Shown here: piece by piece, positions 54,701 to 64,000 of the stretch
Layout of the letters: each line of letters opens with the position of its first letter
Numbering within the stretch: the stretch's first letter is position 1
The notes under the pieces: generated by a model
Databases searched by the model: none
The model's input: the letters and a program-made list of their open reading frames with translations, nothing else
Told to the model about the DNA's origin: nothing
Program-made: the position numbers and the translations under genes
Assembly: GCA_905221605.1 (NCBI GenBank)
Contig: CAJNDS010001890.1
Coordinates: 434,001-498,000 of the forward strand
Direction of reading: 5' to 3'
DNA length: 64,000 bases
Source: Symbiodinium natans
Lineage: Eukaryota; Sar; Dinophyceae; Suessiales; Symbiodiniaceae

Positions 54701-57543
54701 GGGGGTTTTCGAATCCTCCACCCAGGAAACCAAAGCCGACAGTCGAGTTACTTTAGTTCTTCTTAGACCCCAAACAATAAAATGCCTAAACCCTAGACCC
54801 TAACCCTAAACCCTAAACCCTAAACCCTAAACCCTAAACCCTAAACCCTAAACCCTCGACGCCTTCTAAGGCTTGTAGCGTTGGAGGTGCTTCTGTAGTC
54901 TTCCCCGAAGGGTCCATGCACCTTATTATGATACACTTAATTAGCCCCCAAAGTCCCTATGTAAGAAGTACCTTTAAGGCCCAAGTATTCCCTATTCCCT
55001 AACCCTAAACCCTAAACCCTAAACCCTAAACCCTAAACCCTAAACCCTAAACCTCAAACCCAATTTGCGTACATGGACCCTTATGGGGGAGTTTCTGGGC
55101 GCAGGCCAAGTCTCACTCGGCAAGGCGGCGGTGGAGATCCCAGAAGGAGTCAGCGCTGGCGGTTGCAGGGTTTAGGGTCTAGGGCTTAGGGCTTAGGGTT
55201 TAGGGTTTGGGGTTTCGGGTTTGGGGTTTAGAGTTGCTTGTGGGGTTTCAGGGTTACGTGTCGCTACTCACAGCAAACTTGCAAACCGGAATCCTGAGCC
55301 TTAACATCATGCTTGTTTTTGTTTTTGTTAATGTCTTTGGAGGGGTTCTACATTCTAGATGTACACAGACTCTCCACATTCCAGATGTACTCAGACTCTC
55401 CCCAGAAGAGTTTCACTTCGGTAGTGACCCGTCTGCAGGGTTTAGGGTTTAGGGTTTGTGGTTTGGAGTTTAAGGTTTAGGGTTTAGGGTTTGAGGGTTT
55501 GAACCTAGGGTTCTGCTCTGCAGTGGATTCGACTTCAGAAGCATTCCGTAGCAGCATGGTGTATGGCTCTCATACCCTCCACCCTAAACCCTAAACCCTA
55601 AACCCTAAACCCTAAACCCTAAACCCTAAACCCTAAACACTAAACCCTAAACCCTAAAACCTAAACCCTAAACCCTAAACCCTAAACGGCCTAAACCCCT
55701 TGATCCCCTCAACAGCAAGCCCTGAGTCCCGCCCTCGCCCGGCCTGGCATGACGTGGCGAAGCAGCATCGGGGTCTTCGTGGGAACCCTTGGAGGACTGC
55801 CGCGCCATGCCCATACACAGCGCGGCCAGCTCGGAAGTGTTGCAGCCCGATTACAGGCTCGAGCCAGGCGCACAGGGGACCACGATGGGCGCAACTCGCC
55901 CCAAACCCGAAACCCTAAACCCGACATCCTTGTGGTTTAAGACTTGTACAGAGCTTTGGGGAGCAAGGCATGATGAACATTCATCAAGGTCTGCAGATCG
56001 GCTCGGTCTTTCCTGCGCGCTTCTCGGTTTCTGGGCTTCTTCTAGTCCCCCCTCGCGGCCTTGAGCCACGGAGAGCACACGCTCGGCGGGAAGAAAGATC
56101 TTTCATGTGGGACGCCCAGACAGCAGTCCCATTATGTGGGCAGCGTTGCGAGAATTTATCCCGCAGCCTCCGCACATCCCGAAAATGAAAAGTTTTGACA
56201 GTCCCACAGTCTCGCACTGAGCAGGATGCAGGATGTTTAGGGTTAAGGGTTAAGGGTTTAAGGGCTTAAGGGCTTAAGGGCTTAAGGGCTTAAGGGTTTA
56301 AGGGTTTAAGGGTTTAAGGGTTTAAGGGTTTAAGGGTTTAAGGGTTTAAGGGTTTAAGGGTTTAAGGGTTTAAGGGTTTAAGGGTTTAAGGGTTTAAGGG
56401 TTTAAGGGTTAGGGTTCAGGGTTTAGGATTTAGGGTTTAGGGTTTGGGGTTTGGGGTTCGGGTTTAGGGTTTAGGGTTTAAAGATCTATCATGTGGGACG
56501 CCCAGACAGCAATCCCATTATGTGGGCAGCGGCAGGGCGTTGCGAGGAGTTTTGACCCCGCAGCCTCCGCACATCCCGAAAATGAAAAGTTTTGTGACAG
56601 TCCCACAGTCTCACACTGAGCAGGATGCAGGATGTCATTGCTGTCTTGCGTCATGGCGTCTGACTAACATCCATCATCGGGGCTTGTTATCTGGCTTCTG
56701 ATGCTGGTTGGCAATCCTTGGCATGCAATTTTCAGCAAGGGGAACCTCTGTGTCAAGCAAAACTTCAGCATTGTTCTTGCACCCGGCCTCTCTAATGACA
56801 TTCGGTAAGCTGGCATCGAAAAGCTGCTCTGAGCCTGATGGTGTGCAGGTTGTTCCACCTTTCAATTTCAGGTTTGGCTTTATTGAGGGCTTCGGGTCCG
56901 AACACGATGCGGAATGGACCAAAAGGCTTCGGGACAAGAGGGCGTAGGTGCTCCTCAAGTCCACCTCCGTAGTCTAGAACCCCCCTGGTGTAATGGCACA
57001 GCACGGATTCAAGAAAGTTTCAACAACATGACATGAACAACGGAAACACCACCCCCATCTCGCAAAAACTCGCTTTAGGTCTGTCTTAAAAGCCCCTTTC
57101 GCAACCCTTCGAGCGCCAGCGAAACCCTTCATTGGCCGAGAGACGAGCTGCACCAGGCTCTTTCTGCTCCGCGCCTTTGTCCTCATCATCAGTCTTTTTG
57201 CTGGGTTTAGGGTTTAGGGTTTAGGGTTTAGGGTTTAGGGTTTAGGGTTTAGGGTTCATGCGCAAGTTGGCAGCGCATTGCTTCCAAGAGGCCTCTCTGA
57301 CGACATTGGGTAGACTGGTCAGATCTCGAATCGGACCTAGGCTTCTGGTCCATTTTGTGGGCATCCCTGTTTAACCGTGAGCCTACGCACTCTGCTTGGT
57401 AGCATAGAAGGCCTGCGGATTTACGATAACATTGGCATCGCTACCAGTACTTCTGCGAAGACTGAAAGTCCAAACCGCACCACTTCAACCTGTTAACCCG
57501 AATCCCTGACCCAATCCTTGACCCTGCCTAGGATTAGTTTCGA
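48800..57543. other. Gene-poor stretch of unit 3
   Basis: Same general plan as units 1 and 2, but about 1.3 kb shorter. The part at about 49310-49500 lacks sequence present in unit 1, and 50760-50880 and 51290-52320 carry unit-specific sequence, the latter replacing the island at 22240-22740 of unit 1. The 5' 700 bases match unit 4 closely. No gene is called. Confidence 0.6.
56236..56412 (+). repeat. Homogeneous octamer array (TTTAAGGG)n
   Basis: After a few GGGCTTAA octamers there are about 15 consecutive TTTAAGGG units, an 8-base variant of the 7-base telomere word. Unit 1 has only three such octamers at the matching place (27507-27532). Confidence 0.92.
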
Positions 57544-59347
57544 CTAAGACACAGCATTCTCGGCAAAACTCTCCGGCGCCTGCTGCAAGCTCAGCTCCGA
57601 GTCGTTGGAGGATGCGCGTTGATCACAAGCCTCCTGAGCCTGCTGCAACTCATCGTTGGCATCCTCGGAGACCTTGGGCGCAAGAGGCTACAGACGGCTC
57701 CTTCTCACAACTCTTGATATCTGTGTGTTCATGCAAAAACCTGTCGCAAACTCCGATTTGAGGTATTCTACGCTTGCAAAATCAATTGGCTTCAAACCGT
57801 TTCGAGAAGTGGCGGTCGCAGGGAGCTCATCATCGCCATCCTTGCGTGCTTGACTATCAGGGATGCTGTGACTCTATATGATGCGTCTAGCAAATTTTCG
57901 TTCAGGGTTGCAGCCGCAGAAGAGGGTGTCCTTCTTGAGCTCGTCGATTGTGATGCTCACAACATCAGGGCAAGCCGCATCTTTATCGAAACTGTCCATA
58001 TCGAGCTCCAGGTCGCAGATTCTGACGGCATAACCTGCCAGCCGTATTTGCCCTCAGACTGCAATGAACCTGAAGCCTTAGCCCTGCGTCTGAAAGGTGA
58101 CTTTGTTGCCGAGCCTGCAAAAAGCCATGTGCTTAGCAGAAGGCTGCCAGACTGGGTGAAGAGCTGACCGGCTGTCTGGGCTGCGTACATCGTGGCGTAG
58201 GCAGTGATGCACGCGCAGAAGAACGCTTCTGAGCGTCTCTCTTCCTGAGCGGCAAGGCCCACAACCGATGGACATGGAGATATATATATATATATATGTG
58301 CTTTGGGACTGTGACACAAGCTAAAACTCGGTGAGAAAAGGGGTCCCTCACCTCAGAGAAACCTCACGAAATAATTGCCAAGCTTCTTCTATGAATTCCA
58401 GGAGGTCCTCCCGCAGCAGGCCTCGCCTCACACTCTCCCGTATCGCCTGCATGGACATGCGCGATATTTGGAAGACTCATAGCTATAGCAAAAAAAGACT
58501 ATGCAAAGCTCACAGCAGCCGTACATACTGTAGAACATGGTAGAACCGTAGAACCTCGAAAGCATACACCTGTCATTATACGAAACACCTCCAAGCGGGC
58601 CTGCCGGAGGTTCCAAGGGGGCAGGACGGCCAATTGCTTAAGAGCACTGCGAGCCACGATGAAGGCGGTGACGGAAGCAAAAGCGTAATGCTTTGCGGAC
58701 AGCATATCGCTGAGTGTCTTGATGTCGAGGCCGATGTCCAAAATCAGCAACGCCAATGTTTGGAGCAGCCCTCCCCCTTGCCAAGGCCAGGCGAGAAGGA
58801 CGATGGGCCGGAGACTGGGATCCACGTCGCGGAATCTAGACGGCAGCGGCTGCTTCTGAAGCAGCTCCTCTATCGCCTGCTGTGCCCTTGTCCTTTTGGC
58901 CTGCGCACGCTGCTGCCTGATATTCACATCGAGCCAGGGGAGCCGGTGCTGCACACAGTTCGCAAGCAATGCACAGACCAGACATGTAGAGTACAGGATG
59001 AGGAAACCTGGAAGGAGAAGGTACAGCACCGTGGTGTAAATGTCAACTGCTGTGATATGTGGTGGGGCCCATCCAAATAGCCAATCATCGGCAAGCTTGC
59101 TATTCCTCCACCCATCGCTATACTTTGAAGCGGCCCATTCAAAAATGATGGGGTTGACCGCATTTTCGCCGAGCCACTTCAGGGGCTCAGCGACAGCGAG
59201 GTCTCCAAAAAGGGCGCTATAGGCAACGAAGGTCGCGACAAAGAACCCTGAGAGGGCCACTGTTCGAAGAAGGGCAGCAGCCTGACTGGATGCACTCTGG
59301 TTCGTCTGAACCATTTCTGGACCTCTTGAATATCTGAAAGCTTGCAT
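57544..59347 (-). CDS. Multi-exon membrane protein of unknown family, copy 3
   Basis: Exon 1 59347-58529 with GTATGT donor. The final coding stretch ends at the TAG at 57544 (ELSLQQAPESFAENAVS). Exon 1 lacks about 11 residues after ANCVQ relative to copies 1 and 2, an in-frame loss near 58955. The intron before the EERRSEAFFCACITAY exon contains an (AT)n microsatellite (58279-58297) absent from the other copies, which confirms that this segment is not coding. In the RICDLELDMDSFDKDAACPD exon, substitutions keep the frame. A plus-strand frame also exists over 57850-58167, but it is not open in units 1 and 2. Confidence 0.6.
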
Positions 59348-60176
59348 AAGCCCGTAAATGTAGCAGTCAGCTTAAAGCACGAGCCAGCTGAAACCCTCAA
59401 CCTGTCAGTGTCCTGTAGCACACCGCAAGCATGGCAGTTCGTCTCTAGGCAGGGCAGATAGCTTGCGTAAAGCCTGGCGCAAGTGCTATGTAGATGCGAT
59501 CGTGCTCCCTTCAAGAAGTGGAGTTGGCGCTGCAATTTTGGATTCTGGTGGTGTTTAAGATTCTGGCTTCTGTGCGACTTCTCAACCATGCACATTCCTT
59601 CCAGGGTAGGCGAAAACCCCCCTGCAGATGATGGTCATTCCGTGGTGGCCCGCGCTCCTTTTAGGGCTTATAGGGCCCATGTTTGTCCGAATTGTCAAGG
59701 TGTCGGGTTTCCTGGCGGGTATTCCTGCTATATAAAGCTTTAGATCCCGTTACCCTGTTGAAGAATTCGCATTGGCGCCGGAATTTTAGACGCCAGATGC
59801 TGGCACAAAACAGCTTTACCCCCCACCCCCCCGCCCCCCTGATACAGGAGAGCCATGCAATGGCCAGCCACCACCTTCCGACCAACTTCGCTCGTGCAGT
59901 TTGCCGCACCCGGCCTGACTGTAAACGTCAGAGGTTCCAAAAGGGACCTCCTTTCCCTCCCCAACGACCCCTGACATGGAAGTTCTTTAGTTTGAGAACC
60001 GATTTCATGCGCTTGGTATTGGGTCCTGCATGGGGTCTAGTGACCCCGCAGGCTGCCCAGGAAATTCCCGGACGACTAGAAACCCAGCAAGCAGGCCGAG
60101 GCAGCCGCCGTGCAGCATTTACAATTGCATACATATATTGTGGACATGTCAATAAGAGCGTCTGAGCGCAGGGGTT

Positions 60177-63100
60177 CTAGAAACCAGAGCTGGCCTGTGT
60201 CAGGAGGCACTTGGTCCCCGTGGTCCGTTTGGTCAGGATGATCAGCACCGGGCACTTCAAAACTTCCCGAACACCGTGAACGCTAACTGCCGGAACAGCG
60301 TACAAGAAGAAGACAACGGGTAGCCACAAAACCCACCGTACCAATAAGAGCGCGAAGCCAAACCAGAAGACGGCAATCAAACTTTCCAGCCACCGCCACA
60401 GTCTCATGAATGACGTACGCTCTGCCAATGCTTGGCACACCAAGAGTCGAGCACCCTGCAAGAATTGGTCTGAAACATCCCTTTCCTCCTCCGGCGACGG
60501 ACGTGGCTGCACTTGCCTTGGCCTCTGCATCAATTTGCTGATCAGACGCTCAAGGCACACGGCTGCAAGCGCTGCACTTGCAGCAGAGATCAAAGACAAC
60601 CATGCCAGCCAGTCTGTCAGCAAGGCCACCATCCAGTCTTCTGGTCTGCTGCGAGATTCCAAGAAGTCCTTCTAAGAACGTCAGTGAGCGCTTCTTACTC
60701 TAAACAGCGGCGTGCAACATCACACAGCCACTGAGATTCGGTGTCTTAGCGCATGAGACTGACCTGGTGTATGGTGGAGGATTTGAGCATTTTTTTCATT
60801 GTATGGGCTCTTCTCATGGTATTGTCATCCTACGCGGGCCTACGCGTGAACTCATGTTTAGTAGCCGCGCGGCCTACGCGCGGAGTGTGTTGTTGACGCG
60901 TGCCTACGCGGACCTACGCGGCAGGCCCTGGAACAAAGCGCAAAGGCGCAAACGTATTGTTTGACTTGCTATATTGTGGCCACTGGCACATTCGGATTAT
61001 TCAACCAAACTTTCTGCCCAACCCTGCCTGATTTTCTGCCCCACCATGCCCACTTTTTTGCCCAACCCAACCCTGCCCGAATTGTGTGATGTTGACGGAT
61101 GGGCTACGACGTTGAAAACGACACCTACGCGTGGGCTACGCGGAGCCTACGCCGCGCCCACGCGAAACTCCTACTTATATATGCAGTAATACGTATATGT
61201 ATATTTCTGTGTATATATATATATATATAACAATTGAGTCAACAACCTACGCGGACCTACGCGGACCTACTACGTAGACGTGCCTACGCGGACCCTACGC
61301 AGACCTACGCCGTGCAGGCAAAATGCTACGCGGCCGACTTTCAATGTTCGCGTCTCTATGTGGCCTTGCTTGTAGAAAAAGAACGCTGCTCATTTGAGGA
61401 TTTATAGGCGCACGGAAAACCCGTTTGCAATGTCCTTTGCTTCAGGATCACGAAGCCTGCTCACAAGGGGACCAAAGTTGTCAGCCCAGCGGGGGTGACC
61501 ACCGCAGCCATCGAGCCAAAGCTGCAGGTGACGCTTTCGGAGAGACTCTGGAAACCTGCACTGAAGTTCTGCGGCAGCAGCCTTCCAGGATTGATCAACC
61601 TTCTCTCCGACGCAAGCGCTAGCAATGAGCATACTGCACGACAGGCGGCGTATGTAGGATTGCGGCGGCGCCATGTTCATAAGCAGTAGTGCCACTTGCA
61701 GAGTCGAAGCCAAGTGCAAGGGTGCAGAGCTGAATGTGTCGAGCACTGTCAGACCCTCCGGCCACCGCTCCAGCAGGAATGTCACGAGCTCGACGCTGCC
61801 ACTTGCGGCTGCGTCGTGCAAAACCGTGTCGCCATTGTCGTCGGCAACGTTCAGCCCCTCCGGCCACCGCTCCAGCAGCAACTTCACGAGCTCGACATTG
61901 CCATTTGCGGCTGCATCGTGCAAAACCGTGTTGCCTTCGTTGTCGGCAACGTTCAGGCCCTCCGGCCACCGCTCCAGCAGCAACTTCACCAGCTCGACAC
62001 GGCCGCTCCAGGCTGCATCGTGCACAGTCTCGACAGAGTTGTCCACCTCCTCCCAGGACCTCAGCAGCAAAACTAAGAGCTCGACACTGCTGCCACTTCC
62101 GGCTGCAGCGTGCAAAACCGTTTTGCCATAGTCGTTGGCAACGTGCAGACCCTCCGGCCACCGCTCCAGCAGCAACTTCACGAGCTCGACACTGCCGCTC
62201 CAGGCTGCATCGTGCAAAACCGTGTTGCCAGCGTTGTCGGCAACGTTCAGCCCCTCCGGCCACCGCTCCAGCAGCAACTTCACCAGCTCGACACTGCCGC
62301 TCCAGGCTGCATCGTGCACAAGCATCTCGACAAAGTTGTCGGCAAAGTTCAGCCCCTCCGGCCGCAGCAACTTTATGCTACTTCCGGCTGCAGCGTGCAA
62401 AACCGTTTTGCCATAGTCGTTGGCAACGTGCAGACCCTCCGGCCACCGCTCCAGCAGCAACTTCACGAGCTCGACACTGCCGCTCCAGGCTGCATCGTGC
62501 AAAACCGTGTTGCCAGCGTTGTCGGCAACGTTCAGCCCCTCCGGCCACCGCTCCAGCAGCAACTTCACCAGCTCGACACTGCCGTAGTCACTGCCGCTCC
62601 AGGCTGCATCGTGCACAAGCATCTCGACAAAGTTGTCGGCAAAGTTCAGCCCCTCCGGCCGCAGCAACTTCATGCTACTTCCGGCTGCAGCGTGCAAAAC
62701 CGTGTTGCCAGCGTTGTCGGCAACGTTCAGCCCCTCCGGCCACTGCTCCAGCAGCAACTTCACCAGCTCGACACTGCCGCTCCAGGCTGCACTGTGAAAT
62801 GATGTCCGGCCATAATAGTTGGCAACCTTCACTCCATCAGGGCGAGCCTCAAGGAGCAGTTGCGCAACCTCCACGCTGCCGTTCAAGCATGCTTCGTGCA
62901 ACGGCAAGTTGCCGTCACCATCCCTTTCTTGTGAGCCTGCAGGCCAGGCAGCCAGGATCAGATGCACGACGTCCAGGTCACCTTGAGAGGCAGCCAGGTG
63001 AAGAACGGTTGATGTGATCCACCCAGCATCCTTTCTGTACATCATGTCGTCGGGACCAAGCTGGCTGCTGTTCAGCAGCCTCTGAACTGCATCTGCATCG

Positions 63101-63186
63101 CTGCTCTGCACAGCTGACAGCAGCTCCTCCTTCGTGGCGGCCGATGTGGCCATGGCGCATAGGCAAAACGCAGCCCAGCGGCACAT
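60177..63186 (-). pseudogene. Ankyrin-repeat/membrane protein, copy 4, junction apparently broken
   Basis: Exon 1 is 63186-61421 and contains about 13 ankyrin repeats plus a partial one. Several are shortened (for example NTVLHAAAGSSMKLLRPEGL) or altered (DNFVEMLVHDAAWSGS), and a block of them is duplicated. The exon ends DPEAKDIANG rather than DPEAKDRQT, one base longer. Exon 2 (60690-60177) has lost about 7 bases in the segment that reads ILLAMKDF in copies 1-3. With the conserved splice sites the joined frame hits a stop almost at once, so the membrane part would not be made. A start at MCRWAAF is intact. The intron is about 730 nt because of an insertion. It could still give a soluble ankyrin protein or use other splice sites. 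Confidence 0.62.
60788..61391. mobile_element. Insertion of about 604 bp in the copy-4 intron with 7-bp target duplication
   Basis: The other copies read GTGGAGGATTTGGGGATTTATAGG here. In copy 4 the sequence ATTTGAG occurs on both sides of an extra segment (60781-60787 and 61392-61398). The ends of the segment start CA and finish GC, with a short inverted GAGCA/TGCTC at the junctions. Inside are many CCTACGCGG and GACCTACGCG words, CCCAACCCTGCC repeats and (AT)n at 61214-61230. No open frame is evident, so it looks non-autonomous. Confidence 0.65.
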
Positions 63187-63189
63187 TTC

Positions 63190-64000
63190 CCGCACTGCTT
63201 TGCAGCTTGGGAAGGAAAAAGCCTGCCGGTTGCCTTGAGCAGAAATGCTGGGCCCCGCGGTGTGGACGATGCAAGGCATGGAAGGGCTATGCAAGCGCAC
63301 AGCCGCCGTTTTCTACATCTTGGCCTGCAGGCCTTGCCTCTTTTCAATACTTCGGAAGATCTTGTTCACTGAACTGCTTGCTAAGATTTGAAGGCGAAGG
63401 GTTACTGGGCTGCCGCGCAAAGTGCCTCAAGACACTTCGCAGGTCAACTGCAACCGGCGTGCAACGTTTGCCCTGCCGCCGCCATGCTGGGCCACCAGAG
63501 CGAAGAGGAGCGCAAACGCCAGCCTGTTTCGGGGGTTTGGGGAGTCTCAGGGCCTTGCCGGGCCCCCCCCCCCAAAAAAAAAATAAGGAATACTTGCGCC
63601 TTAAAGTACTTCCGATATAGGGACTTTGGGGCCCACGTATAGAATAATGAGGTACATGGACCCCTAAACCCTAAACCCTAACCCGAAACCCTAAACCCTA
63701 AACCCTAAAGGACACTTCGGGTTTAAAGTAACGAGGTACATGGACCCTTAGGGGGGAGTTGAAGATCCGATGGCCTCCAGTGGCGGCCGTCCCCTGCCAC
63801 AGCGCCTGGTAGCCACGTATAGGGTTTAGGGTTTAGGGTTTAGGGTTCAGGGTTGTTTAGGGTTTAGTTTAGGGTGTACTTTTGGGGGGGTTGGAGGGGT
63901 TTAGGTCTGGAGGGTTCGAACGCGAAACTCCCTAAACCCTCTAACCCCAAAATCCCCCAAACCTGAATCCGAAGAGAAGTGGCCTCTACAGAACCCCCCT
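63190..64000. other. Start of the unit 4 gene-poor stretch, cut by the window end
   Basis: Matches 48623-49433 of unit 3 closely; from about 63280 to the window end the spacing is a constant 14567 bases and I see no differences by eye. It contains the same C/A-run (CCCCCCCCCCAAAAAAAAA near 63565) and CCCTAAA units. Confidence 0.7.

Larger units (their letters stand above)
16036..64000. repeat. Tandem array of a 14-15 kb unit, three copies plus a truncated fourth
   Basis: Homology starts near 16036 (GCAGACCTGCTGCGGTGTC) and restarts near 31087 and 46324; the fourth unit starts near 59815, where about 100 bases of the usual unit start are missing. Spacing between corresponding ankyrin stop regions is 15062, 15227 and 14093 bases. 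Each unit carries a poly-C tract, a minus-strand ankyrin/membrane gene, a 9-10 kb gene-poor stretch with telomere-like tracts, and a minus-strand membrane-protein gene near its right end. The fourth unit is cut at 64000. Order and orientation are the same in all copies. Confidence 0.9.

Noticed and set aside
57850-58167. Plus-strand protein-like frame in unit 3
   Set aside because: The matching frames in units 1 and 2 contain stops or shifts, whereas the minus-strand exon frame is kept in all three.

Overview
The window looks like nuclear DNA of a dinoflagellate, probably a Symbiodiniaceae-type genome. The reasons are: dozens of interstitial TTTAGGG/CCCTAAA tracts (the plant-type telomere repeat that dinoflagellates also use), GC-rich genes split by short introns, a tandemly repeated multi-gene block, an ankyrin-repeat gene family, an RS-rich retroelement-like region and MSWWGW-type protein starts. 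I see no bacterial operons, rRNA, tRNA or CRISPR. Exon boundaries, copy comparisons and family names were worked out by eye and are provisional.

Left part (1-6.1 kb): two minus-strand genes, a partial lysine-rich protein (661 to beyond base 1) and a protein with a charged repetitive front and a HAD-like C-terminus (4678-3170). Both are studded with very short perfect hairpins of the form NNCCTT-5 nt-AAGGNN whose outer arms differ at every site but remain self-complementary. About 22 of these lie in the first 5.5 kb, both inside coding sequence and in the spacers. This is the most unusual signal in the window.

Middle part (6.1-16 kb): a decayed plus-strand retroelement with a GIY-YIG-like nuclease domain, a frameshifted reverse-transcriptase-like region carrying YVDD, and a coiled-coil/RS-rich ORF. 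A 278-bp direct repeat lies at 6119-6396 and again at 15337-15614. Between them are a GC-palindrome block, a 21-bp minisatellite and a 36-bp minisatellite that is itself split by an inserted telomere-repeat tract.

Right part (about 16.04-64 kb): a tandem array of a 14-15 kb unit, three copies plus the start of a fourth cut by the window end. Each unit carries, on the minus strand, a two-exon ankyrin-repeat/membrane gene and (in the three units that are seen in full) a multi-exon membrane-protein gene about 1 kb further downstream in the direction of transcription. The remaining 9-10 kb per unit is gene-poor and full of interstitial telomere repeats and small inverted-repeat elements. The copies differ in ankyrin-repeat number (about 8, 10, 7 and 13), in telomere-variant blocks and in insertions, and they form a mosaic that suggests unequal exchange or gene conversion. 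The fourth ankyrin gene appears broken at its exon junction and has a 0.6-kb insertion with a target-site duplication in its intron.
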